A stretch of DNA of 35,978 nucleotides from Candidatus Thiodiazotropha sp. (GCA_023838465.1 JAIVEQ010000040.1:1-35978); one strand, 5' to 3'; numbered from the stretch's first letter, positions 7,217 through 16,917 are shown. Notes: generated from the letters alone by a model not told the origin. A program made the numbers and translations.

Positions 7217-8200
7217 CTACTGTAGCCGGGCATACTGAGCCGCACCATTCAAAGCAGCTTTGTCATTGAGAATCACCCTGACTGGCATTGCTTCCATGAT
7301 ATGACGCATCCGACCCTTGGCAACAAAGGCCTCCATGAACTGCCCCTGTTTCAAAATTGGCAGGATTTGTGGTGCTATCCCCCCTCCCAGGTAGACCCCT
7401 CCCGTGGCCATGATTTTAAGGGCGTGGTTACCAGCCTCTCTTGCGTATAAGTGGGTAAACAGCTCGAGGGATTCCCGGCACACTGGATCAGCTGAATCAA
7501 GTCCTGCAGTGGATATCGCGGGTGCGGCGCCCATGTCATTCATCTTTTGCTGGAGCCATGTCGGTATCTCAGCATCATGGTAACGGATTAGATAGTTGTA
7601 GATGGTCTCCAGCCCAGGACCTGATACCAGCCGTTCCCAACTGACATGTCCATAGCGTTCGGAGAGGGCTTGGTAGAGAGAGAATTCCAAGCTGTTGGTG
7701 GGACTGAATTCACTATGCCCCCCCTCAGAGGGGAAGGGATGATAAGCTCGACCATCCCAATACAGCCCTGCCTCTCCCAGGCCGGTACCGGCCGAGATAA
7801 TCGAGCGATTGCCTGCTGCATTGGCAGCACCGGAATTGAGCGTGTATATGTCACTGCTGTCTAGGACCTCAATACCCCAGGCATTGGCTTCCAGGTCGTT
7901 GAGCAGCCAGGTGGCTTCGAATCCGAATTGGCGGTTGATCTTACGGGCTGAGACGCGCCAGGGTAGATTGGTCGTTTCACAGATCTGGTCGATAACCGGT
8001 CCGGCCAGTCCAAAACAGGCGCGGTCGATCTGCTGTGCCGATGGTTGCTTGAGAAATTGTTGCAGTATCGCCTCGATAGAGTCATAGGCCTGACTGGAGT
8101 AGGTCTGTTCCAGGATAGGATTGAGGGGTGAAGCGGGGGTTGAGTGATAGAGTGCAAGACGGGTATTAGTGCCACCGATATCACCAGCCAGAATCTGCAT
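7217..8200 (-). CDS. glk: glucokinase
   Basis: 327 residues from the ATG at 8200 (GAGG six bases upstream); a TTG at 8212 is in frame but less likely. The ATP-binding phosphate loop AGDIGGTNTRLALY is at the N-terminus, followed by CFGLAGPV, LLNDLEANAWGI, SAGTGLGEAGLYW and PFPSEGGHSEFSP, all typical of the bacterial Glk family (not ROK). It phosphorylates glucose with ATP in the cytosol. The C-terminal MATGGVYLGGGIAPQI is also characteristic. It is convergent with the peroxidase gene, separated by a C/G-rich hairpin (7185-7205). With the phosphofructokinase further on, it shows capacity to use hexoses or turn over storage glycogen. Confidence 0.93.
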   Translation of the reverse strand: MQILAGDIGGTNTRLALYHSTPASPLNPILEQTYSSQAYDSIEAILQQFLKQPSAQQIDRACFGLAGPVIDQICETTNLPWRVSARKINRQFGFEATWLLNDLEANAWGIEVLDSSDIYTLNSGAANAAGNRSIISAGTGLGEAGLYWDGRAYHPFPSEGGHSEFSPTNSLEFSLYQALSERYGHVSWERLVSGPGLETIYNYLIRYHDAEIPTWLQQKMNDMGAAPAISTAGLDSADPVCRESLELFTHLYAREAGNHALKIMATGGVYLGGGIAPQILPILKQGQFMEAFVAKGRMRHIMEAMPVRVILNDKAALNGAAQYARLQ

Positions 8201-8395
8201 ACTGAACCTCAATAGTTAATTCTTATGGTACTCATTGATTCACGACCATTAGCCCATGAGCGATGCAATCAATCGATCCATTGTCGCTCCTGTCATGCTG
8301 TCCAGCACGGAATCAGGATAATTCTAACGGAAATAGCGGTAAATCGGCTATGGGATGTGGCTTTTCCAGGGCCAGGATGAGTAATATACTGGGTT

Positions 8396-10558
8396 ATGGA
8401 TGTCTCGCCGATTCTCGATCCCCTGAATGATGCACAACGCGATGCGGTAACAGCGCCAGTTGGCAATCTACTGGTTTTGGCTGGTGCCGGCAGCGGAAAG
8501 ACACGTGTGTTGGTGCATCGAATCGCTTGGCTGTTGGCAGTGGAGACAGCCTCTCCCTGGTCTGTTCTGGCGGTCACCTTTACCAATAAGGCGGCCAAGG
8601 AGATGCGTCAGCGCATCGAGGCCTTATTGGGGCAACCACTCGGTGGTATGTGGGTCGGCACCTTTCATGGATTGGCACATCGGCTGTTGCGCGCCCACTG
8701 GAATGAGGCCGGACTGCCTCAGAGTTTTCAAATCCTCGATGCGGATGATCAGTTTCGTCTCATCAAGCGGCTGCTGAAGAGCCTTGATCTCGATGAGGCC
8801 CGCTGGCCTCCTCGACAGATACAGTGGTTCATCAATGGACGAAAGGATGAGGGGTTGCGTGCTCAACATCTGGATGATGGTGGTGATCCCTACCAACAAC
8901 AAATGATCCGACTTTACAGCGAATACCAGGCTGCCTGCGAACGGGGTGGGCTGGTCGATTTTGCTGAGCTGTTGCTGCGTGCCCATGAGTTGTGGCGTGA
9001 GCGACCGGATGTACTGCAACACTATCAGGAACGTTTCCAGCATGTCCTCGTTGATGAGTTTCAGGACACCAACTCAATTCAGTATGGCTGGCTAAAGTTA
9101 CTAGCGGGCCCTCGAAATAATCTCTTTGTGGTGGGGGATGACGACCAGTCGATCTATGGTTGGCGTGGTGCGCGGGTGGAGAATATCCAGAATTTTCAGA
9201 CCCACTATCAGGCAACAACCTTGGTGCGCTTGGAGCAGAATTACCGTTCCACCGGCAATATCCTGAATGCGGCCAATGCATTGATCAACAATAACCCTTC
9301 ACGTCTGGGTAAACAGTTGTGGACCGAGGATGGTGAGGGAGAGCCAATCAATCTCTATGCCGCCTTCAATGAAATCGACGAGGCACGTTTCGTAATAGAG
9401 AGGATTCGACAGTTTATCGAAGAGGGCAATATGCGTGCTGAAGCGGCGATTCTCTACCGCACCACAGCACAGTCACGTCTGTTTGAGGAGGCGCTGATTC
9501 AAGGGGCTATTCCCTACCGTGTCTATGGCGGATTGCGTTTCTTCGAACGGGCAGAGATCAAGGATGCCCTGGCCTACCTGAGACTGCTCAGCAATCCACA
9601 GGATGATGGCGGTTTTGAGCGAGCTGTCAATATGCCGCCACGGGGTATTGGGCCGAAGACCATGGATTCGGTACGTGCTCATGCCAGAGATTTTTCCTGT
9701 TCGCTCTGGCAGGCGGCTGGTGAGTTGCTGAAGGGCGGCGCCATGCCAAAGCGAGCGACCAGTGCACTCCAGGGGTTTCTTGATCTAATCGAAGAACTTC
9801 GAGTGGATACGGCTAATCTCGCGCTGTCGGAGAAGGTTGAGCAGGTGCTCAATGCCAGTGGTTTACCCGCCCACTTTGAAAAGGGTCGAGATGGTAAGGG
9901 GATCGACCGTAAGGAGAACCTGGAGGAGTTGGTTAATGCCACTCGCCAGTTCGGTTATGAAACAGATGAAGAGGTAGGGTTGGACGAGCTTTCCTCGTTC
10001 CTTTCACATGCGGCACTGGAGGCGGGTGATGCTCAAGGTGATCCCTCTGATGATTGTGTCCAGTTGATGACCCTGCATTCGGCCAAGGGTCTTGAATTTC
10101 CACTGGTGTTTCTGGTCGGTATGGAAGAGGGCCTGTTCCCTCACAGCATGTCAGCCGACGATCCTGCACGTCTGGAGGAGGAGCGACGGCTCTGTTATGT
10201 GGGGGTGACGCGTGCCATGCAGGTACTCTATCTTTGCCATGCTGAGAGCAGGCGGTTGCATGGCAACGATAGCTATCCCCTACCCTCCCGGTTTATTCGT
10301 GAAATGCCCTCGGAATTGATGCGTGAGGTACGTGCTGGACCCTCTATCAGCAAACCTATTTATGGTGGCAGTCCCTACCTGGAAACCGGAGAGTTGACAG
10401 GTTTTAATTTGGGACAGCGAGTTCGCCATGCCAAGTTTGGCGAGGGTGTGGTATTGAATGCAGAGGGCCAGGGTCGTAGTGCCCGGGTTCAAGTCAATTT
10501 CGAAGTTGTTGGCAGCAAATGGTTGGTCGTAGCCTATGCCAATCTATCATCCTGCTGA
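8396..10558 (+). CDS. uvrD: DNA helicase II, UvrD/PcrA family
   Basis: 720 residues, the same length as Escherichia coli UvrD. All superfamily 1A helicase motifs are visible: AGAGSGKT (29-36), TFTNKAAKEMRQRI, VDEFQDTNSIQY, VGDDDQSIYGWRGA, LEQNYRSTGNIL, TLHSAKGLEFPLVF and EERRLCYVGVTRA. The C-terminal extension ends in a Tudor-like segment (LGQRVRHAKFGEGVVLNAEGQG), as in UvrD/PcrA, which separates it from Rep. It unwinds DNA 3'-5' in nucleotide excision and mismatch repair. It stands alone between glk on the other strand and the TRAP binding protein gene. Its ribosome-binding site is weak. Confidence 0.95.
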   Translation: MDVSPILDPLNDAQRDAVTAPVGNLLVLAGAGSGKTRVLVHRIAWLLAVETASPWSVLAVTFTNKAAKEMRQRIEALLGQPLGGMWVGTFHGLAHRLLRAHWNEAGLPQSFQILDADDQFRLIKRLLKSLDLDEARWPPRQIQWFINGRKDEGLRAQHLDDGGDPYQQQMIRLYSEYQAACERGGLVDFAELLLRAHELWRERPDVLQHYQERFQHVLVDEFQDTNSIQYGWLKLLAGPRNNLFVVGDDDQSIYGWRGARVENIQNFQTHYQATTLVRLEQNYRSTGNILNAANALINNNPSRLGKQLWTEDGEGEPINLYAAFNEIDEARFVIERIRQFIEEGNMRAEAAILYRTTAQSRLFEEALIQGAIPYRVYGGLRFFERAEIKDALAYLRLLSNPQDDGGFERAVNMPPRGIGPKTMDSVRAHARDFSCSLWQAAGELLKGGAMPKRATSALQGFLDLIEELRVDTANLALSEKVEQVLNASGLPAHFEKGRDGKGIDRKENLEELVNATRQFGYETDEEVGLDELSSFLSHAALEAGDAQGDPSDDCVQLMTLHSAKGLEFPLVFLVGMEEGLFPHSMSADDPARLEEERRLCYVGVTRAMQVLYLCHAESRRLHGNDSYPLPSRFIREMPSELMREVRAGPSISKPIYGGSPYLETGELTGFNLGQRVRHAKFGEGVVLNAEGQGRSARVQVNFEVVGSKWLVVAYANLSSC

Positions 10559-10630
10559 GGTTGTTCATAAACATGCACCCCGATGAACTCACGGATTCAT
10601 GTTTAAGAAAAAGTGGAATAGGAGCGAGGC

Positions 10631-11716
10631 ATGAAACGTCGTGAATTTATAAAGCGTGCAGGTAGCACGACTCTGGCTTTGGGTACTGGTATGGCCGGCG
10701 TCGGAGTTGCTGAGGCAAAGCAGAAGATCAAGTGGAAAATGGTTACCACTTGGCCAAAGAATTTTCCTGGTCTCGGCACCGGCGCCAACAAGCTTGCTGA
10801 GTCAATTAACGAGATGAGCGGCGGACGCATGCATGTCAAGGTATATGGCGCTAAAGAGCTGGTGCCTGCCTTTGAGGTATTCGATGCCGTCTCGCGTGGT
10901 ACGGCAGAGCTTGGTCATGGTGCTGCCTACTACTGGAAAGGTAAAATTGAGACTGGGCAGTTCTTCTCCACTGTCCCTTTTGGGATGACCGCTCAGGAGA
11001 TGAATGGTTGGCTCTATTTTGGTGGTGGGTTGGAGCTCTGGCGTGAACTCTATAAACCGTTCGGCCTGCTTCCCGCACCAGGCGGCAATACCGGCATGCA
11101 GATGGGGGGATGGTTTAACAAAGAGATCAACAGTGTCTCTGATCTGAAAGGGCTGAAGATGCGTATACCAGGCCTTGGCGGTGAAGTACTCAAGCGGGCT
11201 GGAGGGACACCGGTTAACCTGCCGGGGGGTGAACTCTTTACCTCTTTGCAATCAGGCGCCATCGATGCGACTGAGTGGGTTAACCCCTATAATGATCTGG
11301 CCTTTGGCCTCTTTAAAGCGGCCAAATACTACTACTATCCAGGTTTCCATGAGCCAGGTACCACCCTTGAGGCGATCATTAACCAGCAAGCCTTTGAGGC
11401 ACTACCGAAAGATCTGCAGGCGATTGTCCTGAATGCGTGTAAGATTGCCAATCAAGCGATGCTCTCGGAGTATACAGCCCGTAATCCGGCGGCGCTGAAG
11501 ACCCTGGTAGAGAAGCACAAGGTCGATATTCGCACCTATCCTGATGATGTGCTTGAGACGTTGCGCAAATTCTCGAATGAGGTGGTTGAGGAGTTGGCAA
11601 GCAAAGATGCATTTGCCAAGAAGGTATATACCTCCTATATGGATTTCCTCAAGAGCTCGAGGGAATGGGGCGCGATCTCGGATTTTGCCTACCTTCAGGC
11701 CCGAGACAAGGCTTGA
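10631..11716 (+). CDS. TRAP transporter substrate-binding protein, DctP family
   Basis: 361 residues; GGAG nine bases upstream. The start MKRREFIKRAGSTTLALGTG is a twin-arginine signal, so the protein is exported folded, as for many 2-oxoacid-type TRAP binding proteins (TakP-like). KWKMVTTWPKNFPGLGTGA, LKGLKMRIPGLGGEVLKRAGG, TEWVNPYNDLAFG and YYYPGFHEPGTTLE fit the DctP family; the tryptophan/glutamate region is typical of carboxylate binders. It would capture an organic acid in the periplasm. No dctQ or dctM membrane genes lie next to it, so its partners must be elsewhere. The substrate cannot be named from sequence alone. Confidence 0.92.
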   Translation: MKRREFIKRAGSTTLALGTGMAGVGVAEAKQKIKWKMVTTWPKNFPGLGTGANKLAESINEMSGGRMHVKVYGAKELVPAFEVFDAVSRGTAELGHGAAYYWKGKIETGQFFSTVPFGMTAQEMNGWLYFGGGLELWRELYKPFGLLPAPGGNTGMQMGGWFNKEINSVSDLKGLKMRIPGLGGEVLKRAGGTPVNLPGGELFTSLQSGAIDATEWVNPYNDLAFGLFKAAKYYYYPGFHEPGTTLEAIINQQAFEALPKDLQAIVLNACKIANQAMLSEYTARNPAALKTLVEKHKVDIRTYPDDVLETLRKFSNEVVEELASKDAFAKKVYTSYMDFLKSSREWGAISDFAYLQARDKA

Positions 11717-11833
11717 TTACGCTATCGTGCTGATAATGGTTATTGGTGTGGTCACCCTACTACACAGCTGCCATCTTCGGCTTAGCCAGCATGCCCTCAC
11801 AATGAGCGCCCTGATTTCAGGTATAACAGCACA

Positions 11834-12994
11834 TTGATACAACCCCCTCCGCTCTCTCTCTATATTCATATCCCATGGTGTGTTCGCAAATGCCCTTACT
11901 GTGATTTCAACTCACATGCCATGAGAGAAGTCATAGATGAAGGGATCTATGTAGAGGCCTTGTTAAAGGATCTGTACATAGACCGGGAGTTGGTCGGTGA
12001 GCGTCCTATCGAGACAATTTTCATGGGTGGTGGTACGCCAAGCCTGTTTTCTTCAGATGCCATTAGTCAGCTGCTGAAGGGTGTACAGGAACTTGTCGAT
12101 TTCAGTGATCAGGTAGAGATCACGCTTGAGGCAAATCCAGGAAAACTGGAAGCCGAGCAGTTTCCGGGTTATCGGGATGTAGGTATAAACCGCCTCTCGC
12201 TGGGTGTACAGAGCTTGAATGCAGACTCTCTTCGGGCGTTGGGCCGTATTCATGGTACACAGGAGGTTTACGCTGCTGTGGACAGGGCCAAGCGGGCAGG
12301 TTTCGAACATATCAATTTGGATATGATGTTTGGATTGCCACAACAGACACTCGATATGGCGCAGTCTGATCTGGCATCAGCCATTGCATTGGAAACAGGA
12401 CATCTCTCCTATTATCAGCTGACCTTGGAGCCAAATACGCCCTTTCATCAATCTCCACCTCACCTGCCAGACGAAGAGATCCTTTGGCAGATGCAGCGAC
12501 AGGGGCAGATGATGTTGGAAAAGGTGGGGTTCAGTCAGTATGAGGTATCAGCGTTCGCACGACAGGGTGAGCGCTGCAAACACAATCTAAATTATTGGCG
12601 TTTTGGGGATTATGTTGGTATCGGGGCGGGAGCGCATGGCAAATTAACAACCGTGGATGGCGTCATCAAGAGGCGTTGGAAACGATGCCACCCTAACGAC
12701 TATCTTGCAGCTACAGTTGATTCAAAAGGGTTTACTCAAGGTGATAGGACACTCCAGCCCGAAGATCTTCTGATTGAGTTTATGATGAACGCTCTGCGTC
12801 TGCGGGAGGGCGTTGAGAGTGAGCTTTTTCATGCAACAACAGGCTTGCCTCTGGTGGCCATTACAGAACTGCTAGAGCGTGCTGTCGATAAGGGTCTGTT
12901 GCTGCCGGACAGCGAGCGACTATGCCCCTCTCCTCTTGGTCGGCGGTTCCTGAATGATTTGCTGGAGATTTTCGAAGTTAAGCGCTTTAGTTAA
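11834..12994 (+). CDS. hemW: HemW-type radical SAM protein
   Basis: 386 residues. No in-frame ATG precedes the conserved start, so TTG at 11834 is the likely initiator; only a weak CAGG lies upstream. The radical SAM cluster motif is CVRKCPYCDFNSHAM, with the extra fourth cysteine-like position expected of the HemN/HemW group. It is followed by TIFMGGGTPSLF, LEANPGKLE, RLSLGVQSLNADSLRALGR and NLDMMFGLPQQTL. Family members of this length and start (LSLYIHIPWCV) are HemW, now viewed as a haem chaperone rather than a true oxygen-independent coproporphyrinogen oxidase. It is 117 bp downstream of the TRAP gene and does not sit with rdgB as it often does elsewhere. Confidence 0.92.
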   Translation: MIQPPPLSLYIHIPWCVRKCPYCDFNSHAMREVIDEGIYVEALLKDLYIDRELVGERPIETIFMGGGTPSLFSSDAISQLLKGVQELVDFSDQVEITLEANPGKLEAEQFPGYRDVGINRLSLGVQSLNADSLRALGRIHGTQEVYAAVDRAKRAGFEHINLDMMFGLPQQTLDMAQSDLASAIALETGHLSYYQLTLEPNTPFHQSPPHLPDEEILWQMQRQGQMMLEKVGFSQYEVSAFARQGERCKHNLNYWRFGDYVGIGAGAHGKLTTVDGVIKRRWKRCHPNDYLAATVDSKGFTQGDRTLQPEDLLIEFMMNALRLREGVESELFHATTGLPLVAITELLERAVDKGLLLPDSERLCPSPLGRRFLNDLLEIFEVKRFS

Positions 12995-13239
12995 ATTAAA
13001 TTTGATATACACGCCGTAAGATATTAAATTTATGTAACTATCTCGGTAATGAGGTATGCTTCATAGTCAGGAGTAGTAAAACCCCTCGTCTAATCTGGAT
13101 ACGCGAGCTGTAATGCAGGGAGCGAATCGGACCCTAATATGTATTTATTCATAGCTTTTTGCTGAATGAGTATGGGTGTCCAACCCGATTCCAGTCCTAG
13201 TGTGTGGGGGCGCGGCGCAATGGGCGCTGCGGTAGTGAG

Positions 13240-15933
13240 ATGCAGCTCAAAAGCAAAGTTGTTGCAGCTATGGCAGCGATATTCTTTTGCCTTTTTGCCG
13301 TGGAAGGATACCTGGACTATCGTCAGATCAGTGCAGAGGTATTGACCGGTGCCCATCAACTACAAACAGGACAAGCTGATAATTCAACAGCGACGGCTCC
13401 ACTTGGCCCACATTCATTAACCCTTATAAAACAGCAGATGACGGCGATCCTGATAGAACGTGCCGTTGTCTATGTAGTGGGGTTATTGTTAATTTTTGCT
13501 GCCCTCTCCTGGTTACTGAATAAGAGCCTCCTCTCGCCGGTGACACGCCTTAAGCAAGTGGCACTTGAGCTGGCAAGAGGTAACTATCTTGCCGCAGACA
13601 ACTTGCCCGACAACGATGAACTGACCCATGTCTCTCAGGCGTTTAAAGGGATGGCAGCTGAAATCGCAAAGCGAGAGCAAGCGGTCAATCGTCAGAAAGG
13701 ACTCTATGCGGCTCTCTCACAAACCAGTAAGACGATTCTGCGTAACAGCTCTCCTCAAGTATTGTTTGAACGGGTGTGCGATATTGCTGTGACCTTCGGC
13801 GGTTTCAACGCTGCCTGGATTGGCGAAGTGAATGCTATTGGCAAAACCGTTCAGCCTATCGCCAGTGCAGGAATCAACCTAAAAAGTCTCAAAGCCTGTC
13901 AATTCGATATCGATCTCACTGATCCACGAGCTGACAGTCCGTTGGCCATTTCGGTATACGGAAAGTGCCCCTCTGTTGTCGATGAAGTAGATGCTGATCC
14001 AGGTAAAACCCCCTGGCATCGATTGGCACGCCTAAGTGGCGGCCGTTCTGCAGCCGTATTCCCCATTGTCGTTCATCAGCAAGTGGTGGCGGCCCTGAAT
14101 GTCTACGCGCAAGAGCGTCATTATTTTACGATAACTGTGCATGATCTATTGGACGAAATGGTCAATGATCTTGCCTTTGCCATAGAAAATTATGAACGCA
14201 ACCAGGCACATCAGGCTGCGCATGAATCTCTCGAAGCTTCCTCGAAACAGCTTGAGGATGTCTATAAACAGATGTCGTTATTGTTGGAGTCGACCGGAGA
14301 AGGGATATTTGGTATCGATGAGCATGGACTCTGCACATTTATCAACAAAGCGGCTGCATCGATGCTTGATTATTCCCAGGAGGAGTTGCTGAATCAACCC
14401 ATACACAAGTGTGTACGCATGTTTGATGAGGCGGGTAAATCCTTCAATCGAGCCGTTCTACATCGTGGTGAATCGGTACGGGTCAAAGATGAGTCGTTCC
14501 TGCGTAAGAATGAAACCCTGTTTCCCGTCGAGTATTCAACCTATCCGATCCAGGAGGAGGGGCAATTCAAAGGATCGGTGACGGTATTTCGTGATGTCAC
14601 ATCATCCCGTTCCATGATGCGTGAAATGCGCTTTCTTGCAACCCATGATTCGTTGACCCATCTGCTGAACCGTCATGCATTTGACCAGCGATTGCGACAG
14701 GCCTTTTCCGATTCGAAAGATCATGGCATGCAGCATGTACTGCTGTATATGGATCTTGATCAATTCAAGCTGGTCAATGACACTTGCGGTCACGTAGCAG
14801 GTGACATGATGTTGCGGCAGCTATCTCATCGACTGCAACGGACTATCAACGGTAATGATATTTTAGCGCGTCTCGGTGGGGATGAATTTGGTTTGCTGAT
14901 GGAGAATTGTCAGCTCGATCACGCTCAACGTTTGGCCAATAAGATATGTAGTGTGGTAAAGGACTATAAATTTTCCTGGGAGGGAAGAACCTTCTCAACC
15001 GGTGTGAGTATCGGTATTGTCGCAATCGGACCCACTACAGAGAGTCCCCACAGTGCGCTTAGTTCGGCTGATGCTGCCTGCTATGTGGCGAAGGACATGG
15101 GGAGAAACCGGATTCATGTTTTCCAACCCTATGACGAGGAGATCAATCGACAACAGGGTGAGATGCGTTGGGTCAGCAGAATTGAGAATGCTATCGATCA
15201 ACAGCGTTTTTCCCTGTTACAACAACCGATCATGTCACTCCGTAGCACCGCTATTGGTGATGAACATATTGAGGTGCTGCTTCGTATGCAGGATGAGCGG
15301 GGAAAGCAGATCATGCCAGGTGCCTTTATCCCTGCAGCAGAACGCTACAATATCATGGGCAGTCTAGATCGGTGGGTTATTGGTCACGCATTCAAATGGC
15401 TTTCAGAAAATCCGCAACGATTAGAGGAATTGGGGCTTTGCGCGATTAACCTCTCCGGTCAATCGCTGGGTGATGGGAATCTGCACGAATACATCCTGAC
15501 ACAGTTGCGGAAATATGATCTGCCTGCTGAAAAGATCTCATTTGAAATCACCGAAACGGCCGTGGTCAGTCGGCTGGATCAGGCAGTACGCTTCATCAGC
15601 TTATTGAAACGTCGGGGTTTTCGCTTTGCGCTGGATGACTTCGGTACAGGCATGTCATCCTTTTCCTACCTCAAACGCTTGCCTGTGGACTACATAAAGA
15701 TCGACGGTAGCTTTGTATGTAACATGTTGAAAGATCCCGTCGACAAAGCAATGGTGGAATCGATTAATGAAATCGGGCACTTAATGGGGTTACAGACCAT
15801 TGCAGAGTATGTCGAAAGCGATCAAATCCTTGAGCAGTTAATCGATATCGGTGTGGATTATGCGCAAGGTTATGGTGTGGTTAGACCATCACCTCTAATG
15901 GCTACTGGATCAGGTCCTGTCAATGCAGCATGA
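13240..15933 (+). CDS. membrane GGDEF/EAL protein with HAMP, GAF and PAS domains
   Basis: 897 residues from the ATG at 13240 (in-frame GTG at 13204 is an alternative). Order: TM1 about 7-25, a short periplasmic loop, TM2 about 71-91 (VVYVVGLLLIFAALSWLL), HAMP about 92-145, GAF about 155-330, PAS about 350-465, GGDEF about 475-635 and EAL about 650-890. The cyclase motif is intact (LGGDEF, 546-550), and NGND replaces the RxxD inhibitory site. The phosphodiesterase domain has EVL at 678-680 (accepted variant of EAL), the ITET glutamate, DDFGTG at 799-804 and a late AEYVE, so it is probably catalytic. It makes and/or degrades cyclic di-GMP in response to a periplasmic or cytosolic signal. Which activity dominates cannot be told from sequence. 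Confidence 0.93.
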   Translation: MQLKSKVVAAMAAIFFCLFAVEGYLDYRQISAEVLTGAHQLQTGQADNSTATAPLGPHSLTLIKQQMTAILIERAVVYVVGLLLIFAALSWLLNKSLLSPVTRLKQVALELARGNYLAADNLPDNDELTHVSQAFKGMAAEIAKREQAVNRQKGLYAALSQTSKTILRNSSPQVLFERVCDIAVTFGGFNAAWIGEVNAIGKTVQPIASAGINLKSLKACQFDIDLTDPRADSPLAISVYGKCPSVVDEVDADPGKTPWHRLARLSGGRSAAVFPIVVHQQVVAALNVYAQERHYFTITVHDLLDEMVNDLAFAIENYERNQAHQAAHESLEASSKQLEDVYKQMSLLLESTGEGIFGIDEHGLCTFINKAAASMLDYSQEELLNQPIHKCVRMFDEAGKSFNRAVLHRGESVRVKDESFLRKNETLFPVEYSTYPIQEEGQFKGSVTVFRDVTSSRSMMREMRFLATHDSLTHLLNRHAFDQRLRQAFSDSKDHGMQHVLLYMDLDQFKLVNDTCGHVAGDMMLRQLSHRLQRTINGNDILARLGGDEFGLLMENCQLDHAQRLANKICSVVKDYKFSWEGRTFSTGVSIGIVAIGPTTESPHSALSSADAACYVAKDMGRNRIHVFQPYDEEINRQQGEMRWVSRIENAIDQQRFSLLQQPIMSLRSTAIGDEHIEVLLRMQDERGKQIMPGAFIPAAERYNIMGSLDRWVIGHAFKWLSENPQRLEELGLCAINLSGQSLGDGNLHEYILTQLRKYDLPAEKISFEITETAVVSRLDQAVRFISLLKRRGFRFALDDFGTGMSSFSYLKRLPVDYIKIDGSFVCNMLKDPVDKAMVESINEIGHLMGLQTIAEYVESDQILEQLIDIGVDYAQGYGVVRPSPLMATGSGPVNAA

Positions 15934-15957
15934 TTCCAGAACTGTGGAGTAACTGCA

Positions 15958-16023
15958 CTAGGGCCTGATAATGCTAATTTGATTGTTACTGTCGGCAGTC
16001 ATTTTCAATCAGCAAGGCCCTAG
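15958..16023. repeat. 66-bp nested palindrome between convergent genes
   Basis: CTAGGGCCT (15958-15966) pairs with AGGCCCTAG (16015-16023). Inside it TGATTG (15980-15985) pairs with CAATCA (16006-16011), and inside that ACTG-TCGG-CAGT (15988-15999) forms a tetraloop hairpin. It sits between the ends of the GGDEF/EAL gene and the H-NS-like gene, where a bidirectional terminator would be expected, but it lacks T-tracts. A small non-autonomous repeat is the alternative. Confidence 0.5.
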
Positions 16024-16053
16024 GTATTACATCCGCGGTTTTTAAGGTTTGGT

Positions 16054-16512
16054 CTAGCCTTCAAGTCGACATTTATCCAGAAAGGCCTCTACACCCATCT
16101 CCTCAGCATAGGCCTTTAGGACCTTGGGTCTTGGACCTTTTTCCTTGACCTCAAAGATCACATCAGGATTACCGGGCAGGTTACCGTACTTACCAGCAGG
16201 TATCTTGATAGCTGTTGTCTTCGCTTTTGTGGATTTACGGCCTCTTCGAACAACGCTCTTTTTGCTGGATGTCCTGCTTTTATTAGCAATCTCGCCTGAT
16301 TCGCCCTCTATTTTATGGATGATACGACTCGCCTTTTTAATGTTGTATCTAATGTAAGCCTCAAAACTGATGCCATTGTCTTTCAGGATTTTTTCAATCT
16401 GGCCATTTGCCGTACCGAGTGCTTTTTTTTCCACCTCGGCCTTTTTCTGTTCCTTTTCCAGGCGTGCTATCTTTGCCCGTAGACCCTCTATCTCTTTTTT
16501 AATGTTTGCCAT
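16054..16512 (-). CDS. H-NS-like small basic DNA-binding protein
   Basis: 152 residues from the ATG at 16512; an ATG 21 bp upstream is also possible. The N-terminal third is a coiled coil (KKEIEGLRAKIARLEKEQKKAE), the middle is a Ser/Lys/Arg-rich linker (SRTSSKKSVVRRGRKSTKAK), and the C-terminal 45 residues (PAGKYGNLPGNPDVIFEV, then EKGPRPKVLKAYAEE) resemble the compact H-NS/MvaT DNA-binding domain with a GPRP in place of the usual GRGRxP/GGN loop. This three-part plan (oligomerisation, basic linker, AT-DNA binding) is that of H-NS-family nucleoid proteins. Such proteins silence AT-rich or acquired genes. The assignment rests on architecture and short motif likeness, so it is moderate. Confidence 0.6.
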   Translation of the reverse strand: MANIKKEIEGLRAKIARLEKEQKKAEVEKKALGTANGQIEKILKDNGISFEAYIRYNIKKASRIIHKIEGESGEIANKSRTSSKKSVVRRGRKSTKAKTTAIKIPAGKYGNLPGNPDVIFEVKEKGPRPKVLKAYAEEMGVEAFLDKCRLEG

Positions 16513-16650
16513 AACTCCCCAGACCTTTAGCATGTACCTGAATTCAACTATTCAGAATGATTAGAACTCGCTGATTTTACAGCCGTTTTAGATCCAATAG
16601 CAAATAGTGTACATATCATTGAAATAGCTTGGACAAGATGTAACAGAAAG

Positions 16651-16917
16651 ATGACTAATGAATCCTACCACCCCATCTCATGTGCGCTACATGAGGCCTA
16701 TCAATATGCCGTCATGAGAAGGTCATTGTTAGATCTATGCTGGCGTGACGAAGATAACAGAGAGCATCGTACAAGGGCACTACCCGTTGATGTTCTAACC
16801 CATGGCAAAGCAGAATTTTTAGAATTGGAGCTTAGGGATGGTACCCGACAGCGCATAAGGCTTGATCAACTTTTGAAAGTGATTGTGGTCCAAGGGGGAG
16901 AATGCCTGCTTGGTTGA
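16651..16917 (+). CDS. rof: Rho-binding antiterminator, Rof family
   Basis: 88 residues. The start MTNESYHPISCALHEAYQYA and the later ELELRDGTRQRIRLDQLLK match the Rof layout (YxPIxC, then a short beta-barrel ending in a basic-hydrophobic strand). Escherichia coli Rof binds transcription terminator Rho and reduces Rho-dependent termination. The upstream ribosome-binding site is weak (AGAAAG). It is divergent from the H-NS-like gene and stands ahead of the DUF3135 gene. The family call is from recalled motif similarity; length agrees (E. coli Rof is about 84 residues). Confidence 0.75.
   Translation: MTNESYHPISCALHEAYQYAVMRRSLLDLCWRDEDNREHRTRALPVDVLTHGKAEFLELELRDGTRQRIRLDQLLKVIVVQGGECLLG

Noticed and set aside
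11544..11837. 97-residue ORF bridging the TRAP gene and hemW
   Set aside because: Mostly in another frame of the TRAP gene; the remaining part has no coding features.
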